DNA of 64,000 bases. Origin: Anisodus tanguticus (taxonomy: Eukaryota > Streptophyta > Magnoliopsida > Solanales > Solanaceae). The notes beneath the pieces were generated by a model. It had not been told where the DNA came from and searched no databases. It was given only the letters and a program-made list of their open reading frames with translations. Shown one piece after another: positions 56,054-64,000 of the stretch. Numbering within the stretch: the stretch's first letter is position 1; each line of letters begins with the position of its first letter. The position numbers and the translations under genes are program-made. Where the stretch lies: positions 14,193,001 to 14,257,000 of the forward strand of contig CM067544.1 in NCBI GenBank assembly GCA_034509755.1, in the 5' to 3' direction.

Positions 56054-56560
56054 ATCTTTACGAGATCATGCAAATCAATTAACGTTAGATATAAGATATT
56101 TAAGAATCAAATCCCTCAGCCTCGGAATTAACCCGGTGCCCAGGTATACCTTCCTATCGGGGGTTTTCGGATGTAGTGCAATCTGCTCCAATTCCTCTAC
56201 AGTGGACTTGGTGACGTCTGATTCATCCGCTACTTGAAAGTGTATGGGTACTTGGCACCGATCCGAAAACTCCTTCTCCGGATAAGCTGATTCTTTTTCT
56301 ACCGGCGGAACCAGGTGAACGTCTCCTTGCACCGGCTCTGCTTCCTGTAATTGCTATTTGAGATTTGTCACTTCCTCTGGTTCCTCTATGGTGTACATTT
56401 TCCCGGCAGCAGGTTGTTCATCTCAAATTTGATGAATCCTCTTTGGTGTAGGGAATTTCACCAATAGGTATAACATCGATGGAACCACCTTCATATCATG
56501 TATCTACGGTCTTTCGAATATTGAATTATATCTCATGTCATCGTTGAGGACATAAAATTA
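56054..56560 (-). pseudogene. Gypsy-B protease-RT linker
   Basis: Poorly conserved minus-strand text with many stops; 56332-56075 is open and acidic (VTKSTVEELEQIALHPKTPD, then RKVYLGTGL), similar to the segment before plant gypsy RT. Confidence 0.55.
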
Positions 56561-56745
56561 TGTCATCTTAATAACCCTCATCGCGTTTACCGCAATCCAC
56601 TTCCCCTTTTGTGGTTTCACTCGACATGTTGAAACCTGAGAGGGTTCTGGCAGCCAAAATTATCTTGTCTTCCATATTCATTTTAGTTGAGCTTTCGGGG
56701 TCAATAAGAAATCTCTTCACCTAAAAGCAATCGGTACCGCTTTGC
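56561..56745 (-). pseudogene. Gypsy-B protease fragment
   Basis: Minus-strand KRFLIDPESSTKMN carries the L-I-D-P-G-S-S-x-x-I motif of gypsy protease, with Gly now Glu, followed by LSGFNMSSETTKGEV. The catalytic Asp is retained. It lies right at the deletion junction with the LTR fragment. Confidence 0.65.
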
Positions 56746-56752
56746 ACATAAT

Positions 56753-56965
56753 TAGACGTATGACTGATTTAGTAACGGCCGTCCGTTGCAATCTAAATGG
56801 CCCTCAACCTTCTGTATTACCGGTACCGCTTTGCATATAACGCTTTCGGTACCGCTCACATTTAATCGGTAGTACATCAAGTTGACGTGGCTTCGACTCA
56901 GTACCATGCTCTACGTGTCATGCTATAATTCGTATAATTGTCTTATACGAATTTTGCCATGTACA
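56753..56965 (-). repeat. Gypsy-B 5' LTR, truncated to about 213 bp
   Basis: Aligns with about 50140-50349 of the left LTR and ends GCCATGTACA before GTAAG. The junction region carries an extra GGTACCGCTTTGCACATAA (about 56733), a word also present inside the LTR, hinting at deletion by repeat-mediated recombination. Confidence 0.8.
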
Positions 56966-57096
56966 GTAAGTATCAAACATAACCTTGAACTTCCAATGAC
57001 CATATTTTAATAAAACATTATAGTATATAAAAGAAAGGAAATAGTACAGGTAAAATTTTATCCATTTGCCAAAATAAGGCCATTAAGAAAGTTAAA

Positions 57097-57206
57097 ATAT
57101 TACAGAAAAATCATTAATGCTAAACTTTACAATATTACAGAAAAGTCATTAATCTAGCTAAACTTTACAATATTACAGAAAAGTCATTAATCTAGCTAAA
57201 CTTTAC
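57097..57206. repeat. Tandem repeat, three copies of ~36-38 bp
   Basis: The unit ATATTACAGAAAAGTCATTA + ATCTAGCTAAACTTTACA occurs three times; the first copy is shorter by two bases. Confidence 0.9.
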
Positions 57207-57549
57207 TTCAACCACTCGCAACATATTCATCACTATCAAACACATTTGAATTCACTTGTGATAAAAATAATTTAAATTTCAGATCTTGATGACCAAGACA
57301 TGATATTTTCTTTTTAAAAAATAACATATTTTTTCTCTTCTCGGCCCAACCCTTGAGTCAGATGGGCCAAATGGGGCTGGTGTTAAGAGCCTCACTTCTA
57401 GATGAGCTTGAAAAATCTTAAGTCTACCGTACCCAAGTAACTGGTTGGGTTGGACCGACCTCAAGGGTCAAGCCTATTATGGCGGTTCTAGACTTATCTA
57501 TATATGAAAAAATTGTACAATTGTAAGTAAGCACCGCACGAAGTGTTGA

Positions 57550-57718
57550 AGAGGAATATACCACATCGGTGAGGAATGAGATCATTGGACTCCTTATACG
57601 TCTTGGGCAATCCTTTTTCATTTGAGCTAACTTTTGGGGTGTGAATGAGGCCCAAAAGGATTGTTCAAGCTAAGAAGTCCAAGAATCCCATCCCTCACCG
57701 ATGTGGTATATTTCTCTC
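57550..57718. repeat. Inverted pair of TRIM-like LTR fragments
   Basis: ATACCACATCGGTGAGGAAT at the left recurs in inverted orientation at the right (about 57690-57712). Both arms continue with TGGACT(C/T)CTTA and end near GGATTG. About 40 bases separate the arms. The left arm and spacer (GAGCTAACTTTTGGGG, GAGGCCC) resemble the LTR of the TRIM at 26636, so this may be a rearranged relative. Confidence 0.65.
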
Positions 57719-60430
57719 CGACATGAAGGTAAGTTTTTGCCTTTTTAGGGAGGTATATCTGACAAACACATGAGATCTCCCAGCTCAAATGGGATGTCGT
57801 TGGGCTGCAATAGTTATTTAACACTCTTTGATGACTTTCGAGCGTTTTGAGGTGAAATAGCTCATTACATATAAGTAAAGTATTAAATCATCAAAGATAA
57901 GTTAGCAACCGTTTGATACGAATCGAAGTTTCAAATATTTTACTCTCCCAAAAAGATTATTCTACTTTTCTTATTAGTTTGTTGTAAAAAGATTCACACA
58001 AGTCTATATTTAAAAATAATTTAACTTTATGAGATAATTTACAATTACACAAATATCTAAGATTTATTTTAGACAACACATTTCAAAAAAAATCTTTTAT
58101 TTCTTAAAGTTTGTATCAAATCAAACTAGAACAATCTTTTATTGTATGCATGGTGCTTGATCGCTTTCATTGTTTTTATTGACAACCTTGTTTGTTTCAA
58201 GTGAACATAACTCAAATAACAATATAAAATTCATTGTTTCAAATAATATTCTCTTATCTCAGTAATTATTTGTTTGATGAATCTTTATTTAATAGTAGTA
58301 ATATAAAGTTGTAAAATTTTACGTGAACATACAAAAGAGCATGTATAGGTGGACTAACTTCAGCCAAGATTAGAGTCAAATTGAGAGGATATACTTTCAG
58401 GAGGTGGCGCCTTCATGACCACTTTTGCCACCAAACTCCATTCTATAATTTTCAAATATGCCTTTATGGTCGTATAAAATGTTAGCAGTATCTATTTGCA
58501 ATGTTTATAATCTTGGGTATATGTAACGTTTGAGCTAATTTCACATGGCGAGCCAAGCACAGAAACGATGTTGAGTATATAAGAAAATAAAATTTATACT
58601 TAATTGTCACGTTTTAAAGCAATACCGGATTAAAACCAAAAGACAATATCACTATACATGTATTTAACCATGAAGTTATTGGAAATCAAAGTCGTTCATG
58701 CACATCAAATTCTTGCCTTCTGATCATTAAACTATCATTTTGGGAACTTTAACGTCTCTTTTTCTCTCTCAAAACAATAGAATATTATATATGTGGTTTA
58801 CATCCTAAACTAATTAAAATTGATACGTTATATATATATAGGATCATCAGTAAAGTAACACTAAAATTTGAATAAATTTGTATTCGACGAATTAATTCGA
58901 AATTATCATTTCTCGTAGTTGGACCTAAATTATCTTAGACAAGCAAACAAAAGGGAGCTCATTGGAAGTTGTAATTGAGTTCTTGAAAATTTAGTGCAAA
59001 ATGATGCATTTAAATTAATAGTTATAATAATTAAAAGATCTATGGTGGATCTTAGCGTTCTAAAAGAGGAAGAAGCTACTTCAATTATATTTAATTGTTA
59101 AAAATGGAACAAAATATTGTGTGAATGACGGCTCATAATTATAATAATTAGGCTGAGCCTAAGATAACTAAAGTAGATAGGCAAAGGATACGATTTCAAT
59201 TTCTTAATCCATTTTCCGCTTCATCGCACCTATTCTATTCTATCTAGGTGCAATGGATATTGGTAAAGATGTTAAGAGTGGCATTAAAATATAGCAATTG
59301 GGTTGGAACTTGCAAAACCTAAGAATAGAAACTATATACATGGCGACATGTTGATGACACCATATTCCCATTAAACATGAAAATGAATTTTAGGTCTTAA
59401 CTAAGGTGCATACAACACATTGATGACTAATTTTGACTATCTGCATTTCATGTTTGATGGCTTTGACCTCACCTTTATCACTTCATCTGTCACCACTTGT
59501 TTGCGAGATAGAATTTTCATAAATATAATTTTAGTTTATTTTTTGATGGAAGGGACTCGGATGAGGCCCCTCTTGCTCCGCCCCTGACCGCCTAAATTTG
59601 TTTGCTTCTCCACTTCAACCAAATAGAAAAAAGTAAGGAAGAAATAAACTTCTCCCTATTTAATTTGTCATAGTATTTATCAAAATCTTCTTTTCCAAAA
59701 ATACTTATATTTTAAAAAGTCTAGAAATAATTAGAGTGTGTATTTCCTGAAAGAAAATAATATAGTGAAAAATAAAATTAAATGAGCGTAAATTAATCAA
59801 ATAATTGTTATCATTAATATTCTTCTAAAGGGTGTAAAGAACTAATACGATGACAAGTAAGTAGAACTAAGTGAATTAGTTTGCGCTTCGCGCGGTCATT
59901 AAAGTAAAATTTAAATATAGTTCAATAATTATTATTAATTTTTTCTAATTAAAAAGCATCAATCTTTGTTCATCAATTGATTTTATCTTTTCTATATTCT
60001 TTAATTGTAACACTACTGTTGTTCTAATAATATTTTCAAAGCTGATGACAAATGAAAAAATAAAGCTCACTTCAATTCAATTTAAGATCGAACTAATAAC
60101 CATTCTTAGTTTGATCATATTGTATATTGCAAATATGCAGTTACGAATAATTCAACCAAAGTAATAGAAATTCGACCTAATGCGATTTCAAATAGAAAAA
60201 CTTCAGAAACCTAAATGAGCATGAGTCATATACACAACACGTTGTTATTGTCAAGATTGTATGTCTTTTTTCAACCTACTCACTACCTTCTTGACATTAT
60301 TGAAATTTCTCTTTCTTTTTTTCTTTTCTTTTTTTTTTTTGTAATTTTTCTTGATTGTCTATTTTTGTTTCTCATCTTTCTTCCCTTCTATTTCCATCTT
60401 AATAGTTTTCTTATGTAATCACTTCTTTCC
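57719..60430. other. AT-rich non-coding stretch
   Basis: A segment at about 57950-58145 resembles the inside of Stowaway-like MITEs but its ends are lost. A CTCCGCCCCTG motif at about 59575-59585 looks like a single hAT MITE end. GCGCTTCGCGC at 59884-59894 is a short palindrome. No gene recognised; ORF 60215-60418 is a T-rich chance frame. Confidence 0.5.
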
Positions 60431-61581
60431 TGAGTAAATATCACATATTGTCACGTAATTGTCAATATCTTTCATAACTGTTACTCAACTATCATTTCTA
60501 AAACAAAAATCACTTAACTTTGAGCAACTAACACAAAAGTCACTAAAATCACTTTCAAGTGTCTCTAAACCACTTCTCTATGAATAACTTATTTTTTTCT
60601 TTTAAAAATAAAATAAAATCTAATAAATTAAATTTTCATCTAAAAGATTCAATCCAACCCGACCCAAAACTCATATGAAAAAAGAAAATAACCTTTCATA
60701 TTCTTCCCTTTTTGCTACCATTTTAAAATTACTATATCTTTTACTTTGTATTTTTTAATATATTTTTAAGCTTTTAAAAATTTATTACTCTATACATAAG
60801 CATTAATAATTTGTGAAATTAGAAATTTAAACAATAATGCAATGACCCGCTACAATAATACTTATAGTGTAAAAGTTATTTAACATATAATAAGCGGCCA
60901 TAACTCCTAAAATTAATAAATTTAAAATAAGGCAGGTAATTGTTCTTATCACGTAAATTTGAATTTATGGTGACAATATAACATTTTACTGAGAGACTTT
61001 CAAGAATTGACGGTAAAAAGTACTTTATATGTTTCAATTTATGTGACACTTTTTATTTTTTGAGATTTAAATTATGTACACTTTGACCAATATTTTATAA
61101 TGTATTTTTCATGATGACATGAGGAAAATGACAATTTATAATACTTTTGGTATATTTTTAAATATTCAATTTAGTCTCAAAAATTAATTTAATTCACTGT
61201 CATGAATCAAATTAACGGTGCCACATAGATTGAAAAGGAGGGAGTATAAAACAGGTTATCTTTTAGTTATGAGAAGAAACATGTTACTTTTTAGCAGATA
61301 AAAATGTTCGATTTTGTGACTTCCGGGATTTGCTGATATTTCAAACATATATTAAAATGGTAGGGAAAGGAAAAAATATGAAAGGTTATTTACTTTTTTT
61401 ATATGGATTTTGGGTCGGGCCGGTTGATCATTTAGATTAAATTTTTGTTTATTAGATTTTAATTAAAAAAAAGGGAAAAATAAGTTGTTCATAGAAAAGT
61501 GGTTTAGTGACATATGAAAGTGATTTTAGTGACTTTTGTGGGGAAAAATGATAGTTACGTGACCATATGTGAAATTTACCC
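60430..61581. mobile_element. Foldback-type non-autonomous MULE with ~300-bp inverted repeats
   Basis: The left arm (60430-60720) starts GAGTAAATATCACATATTGTCAC. The right arm (61360-61581), read on the other strand, starts GGGGTAAATTTCACATATGG, and both continue in parallel (for example CAAAAGTCACTAAAATCAC and the GACCCAAAA(C/T)TCATAT region). CTTCTTTC flanks both sides (60422-60429 and 61582-61589), possibly part of a 9-bp duplication with one change. The AT-rich core contains a Stowaway MITE. No transposase. Confidence 0.8.
61021..61246. mobile_element. Stowaway-like MITE nested in the foldback MULE
   Basis: The left end TACTTTATATGTTTCAATTT with ATGTGACACT pairs with the right end, reverse complement TACTCCCTCCTTTTCAATCT with ATGTGGCACC. 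TA borders. Interior CAATTTATAATAC and CATGATGACATGAGG are non-coding. Confidence 0.75.
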
Positions 61582-61589
61582 CTTCTTTC

Positions 61590-63607
61590 TTTATATTCAT
61601 CCTAATATTATTTTTCGGCTCACTTTTACATACTCTCTTTTTATGTAGTATTTTTTTACCCTTTTTTCAATCCATCCAAAAAATTAGTAATTATAATTAT
61701 CTTTTCTTAAAATAATCAAGTTAATTTGCCTATTTCCTTATACTAATTTTACACAAAATGAAAAAAAATAATTTTTCTCTTAATTAACTATATCTCATAA
61801 ACTCATAATTTATGTGTTATATTAAACATATAAAATTACTTCATAAATAATTTGGCTATAAATGATTACTTCATAAATAGTTTGTCGAAAATTATTGTAA
61901 GAACTTCTATCAATGATTTTGGTCATACAAGTTTGTACGGTCTTTTTGAATTTACTTTATTTTTTAAGATGTTTTGTTTGTTTTGTATCCTCCTTGCAAA
62001 TAATATTTTTTTTGCACAAAGTAACATTGTAAGTTTAGAGAGCTCAGAACATCAAAATTCTATCCTCTTCCTTGTCCATCCCGTAAAAATATATTGTTGT
62101 GATTCGAATAACTCTATTTAAAATATAGCTTTAATTATTTTTTTTCTTGAAAATTTGTACCTTTCCTATTTTAATTTTTTTAACGATCTAATCATGGTCT
62201 TAAATTATGCATATATAATTATTCTGTAAGGATATAACTTAGATATTTAAATATTTGACGAAATATATCATAGATTATAAATCGTATTACATTATTCTTT
62301 TTCTTCATCCTTTCTTTCTCACATTCGTACCCTTCGAAGTAATTAATCTTCTTTCAATAATTAAATCAATCCTTTTACCTCTTATTAATCTTATGAAACA
62401 TCTTAAAATATTTTATGTTTGGACTAACTTCTCTTACCTTTGCTCATTTATCATTACCCCTTGTCATGTTTTAAACCAAGAAAAAAAAAATTTCATACCA
62501 ATAGTAATAATTTATTTTTCGATAAATGATTAAAGAAAAAGTAAATGTTGAATGAATGTCAAATGAACAACAATTCTTTTCTTCTCTTTGGAAAAAGGGT
62601 GAGACAAATAACTTTATTAAACCATTTTTATTCTAATCCAATATTAGTTTTACATTTTTCAAGTAGTAAGCCCAAAGAGTATAGAATCAACAAATAGTGG
62701 TTATGATTTATGAAAATCTGAAAAACTTGAAGACTTTTGTCAACAAAAAGAAAATGAAAAACTTAAAAACTACAATTTTACATATCAATAAATAATTATG
62801 AATCAAATTTTAGTTTTAAAATTACAAACAATTTTACATCTCATGCTCTTTCATTAGGTATATTATAAGTTGATTCATATGACTACGAAATGACATATAC
62901 TTACTTCCTTAAGCATCATGCACGGTTATGTAGGTTTCTTTTTCCTGTATTCACTTTCGAAAACATCATGACGTGGAGACATAATAAGTTACGTTAACAA
63001 AAAAAAGAACACATAAAAATAAAAATAACTAAGAAAATGAAACTTTAGAAAATACTACAATTATGAGTTAAAGTGGAAATAAGGACTATGTTGTCAATGT
63101 AGCATAATCAAATTCTCTAAAATAAAATAAAAAGAGAAGCAAAGAGAAAAGTTAAATTATTTTTTGAAGAATTCCTCCATTGATATCCTCAAGAACCCAA
63201 ACAACTACTCTATATTGGTGATAGCTATTGCACAACAAAGATAGAGGATAACCAACATGACTCAAATAAATTTATATGAATAGAAATTAGTGTGATTTTA
63301 AGGTGTTATAAATTCGTATATTTAAACAATTAAGGGTTATGAACATGAAATAATTTGAAGGTTATGGATATTATTAATATTTATTATGAGTAGAATTTAT
63401 GATAAATAAAGAGGTGTGAGTAATGGAGATGGTTTTTTAATATAAATTATTAAAATAAAAGGAGAGAAAAGTAAAAAAAGAAAAATAGAATCACTGGTCA
63501 TAGAGAAGTGTCACATATAATTATCTATTGATAGCTTTATATTAGATATAGATATATATTTTTATATTAGGGTTCTCAGTGTACAAAGTCATATTCGCAT
63601 GGATTCC
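61590..63607. other. AT-rich non-coding stretch
   Basis: Two ORFs of 89 and 92 codons (61852-62121 and 62255-62533) have no motif and sit in very T-rich DNA. Bases 63490-63555 resemble 2870-2940 (GGTCATAGAGA and a TAGCTTTATATTAGATATAG run). Confidence 0.5.
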
Positions 63608-63634
63608 ACCTCATCACTTTTTGGATTTGTTCAT

Positions 63635-63665
<31 letters not shown>

Positions 63666-63695
63666 TGATAATTCGGATCTCGGGGTGGCCTTAGT
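63635..63695 (-). mobile_element. Truncated poly(A) retro-insertion with 27-bp target duplication
   Basis: A 27-bp exact direct repeat (63608-63634 and 63696-63722, starting ACCTCATCACTTTTTGG) flanks a 61-bp insert. The insert is a long T run followed by GATAATTCGGATCTCGGGGT, that is, on the minus strand a short unique 3' end with a poly(A) tail. This is the signature of LINE-machinery insertion of a 5'-truncated SINE or LINE. Confidence 0.8.
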
Positions 63696-63722
63696 ACCTC
63701 ATCACTTTTTGGATTTGTTCAT

Positions 63723-64000
63723 ATGCAAATGTTCTTTTCCAATTCCACATCCCTAGTTGTTGCTCACCACATGTATGTGCCCGGAGAATATCTTCACTAG
63801 TGGCTCATATCTTCACTTGGATGCTTGAATAAACCTCTATGGTACACACCATTAAAGTACAGTAATGAAGACATTTAAATTGTAGCTTGATCAGTAAGGG
63901 AGTCATATTTTTTCATTAATAGGAGATCAATTTAAAATTAAATATATCAAAAACCACGGGAATTTAACATATAATTATAATATATATAATTTCTTTAATT
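63723..64000. other. Non-coding right edge
   Basis: No recognised feature. Confidence 0.5.

Larger units (their letters stand above)
49712..56965 (-). mobile_element. Gypsy-B, Tat-type Ty3/gypsy element lacking gag, with antisense ORF
   Basis: Left LTR 49712-50349, truncated right LTR 56753-56965, and the duplication GTAAG on both sides. Minus-strand order from the right: partial LTR, protease, RT, RNase H, integrase start, spacer, R3 insertion, antisense gene, polypurine tract, LTR. The primer-binding site and gag are gone: the right LTR fragment joins protease directly, so a deletion removed about two thirds of the 5' LTR plus gag. The RT text and the extra antisense gene fit the Tat lineage. 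Confidence 0.87.

Noticed and set aside
59884..59894. GCGCTTCGCGC palindrome as a Helitron 3' hairpin
   Set aside because: No CTRR end at the proper distance and no matching 5' TC end; only noted in the spacer description.
61852..62533. Two plus-strand ORFs of 89 and 92 codons with hydrophobic stretches
   Set aside because: T-rich DNA yields Phe/Leu/Ile runs that look like membrane segments; no start context or relatives recognised.
1..64000. Endogenous pararetrovirus or other viral insertion
   Set aside because: All RT-bearing segments show copia or gypsy order with LTRs or integrase; no movement protein, coat protein or LTR-free RT was noticed.

Overview
The window reads as plant nuclear DNA, most probably from the nightshade family (Solanaceae): it is AT-rich, contains plant-type Ty1/copia and Tat-type Ty3/gypsy elements, a CACTA element with plant-style subterminal repeats, hAT, Mutator-like, Stowaway and pogo-like DNA elements, a TRIM and tRNA-derived SINEs. 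The family-level guess rests on general resemblance and is inference. I found no intact host gene, rRNA or tRNA gene and no CRISPR array. Almost everything recognisable is a transposable element or a fragment of one, often nested.

Layout. 1-2564: minus-strand copia element (Copia-A) running off the left edge; its LTR carries two related palindromes. 4551-13269: plus-strand copia element (Copia-B) with both LTRs and a short target duplication, its gag gene split by a 3.9-kb CACTA element (5082-8947). 13422-16358: a small hAT MITE, a Stowaway-like MITE and unassigned AT-rich DNA. 16359-26172: complete but decayed minus-strand gypsy element (Gypsy-A, 661-bp LTRs, target duplication CTTAT) lacking reverse transcriptase and most of integrase but carrying an antisense, apparently intron-containing gene with a plant mobile domain. 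26485-27882: a dispersed non-coding repeat (R1) flanked by a 13-bp direct repeat, with a 343-bp TRIM nested inside. 28374-36429: MITEs, two non-autonomous hAT elements with perfect 8-bp target duplications, a tandem duplication, two SINE-like elements and a pogo-like MITE containing a Stowaway MITE.

36866-47150: a minus-strand Mutator-like (MULE) transposase gene broken by hAT-1 (38826-42295, target duplication AAGTAGAC) and by a second dispersed repeat (R2). A related hAT-2 copy (44382-47150) lies divergently beside it. 47640-49651: probable pogo/Tigger remnant, a hAT-like end and a palindromic MITE. 49707-56970: second minus-strand gypsy element (Gypsy-B, target duplication GTAAG) with an antisense ORF of the 'putative gypsy type transposon' kind, a third R copy (R3), and protease, RT, RNase H and integrase remnants. 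57097-64000: tandem repeats, an inverted TRIM-like pair, a foldback MULE with about 300-bp terminal inverted repeats, and a poly(A) retro-insertion with a 27-bp target duplication.

The elements do not form a pathway; they form an insertion record. The most informative points are the antisense cargo genes of the two gypsy elements, the three-member R family, the paired palindromes in the Copia-A U3 region, and the nested MULE/hAT/R2 locus, where removing one insertion restores the older reading frame. All coding remnants seen carry stops, frameshifts or active-site changes, so none is called functional.
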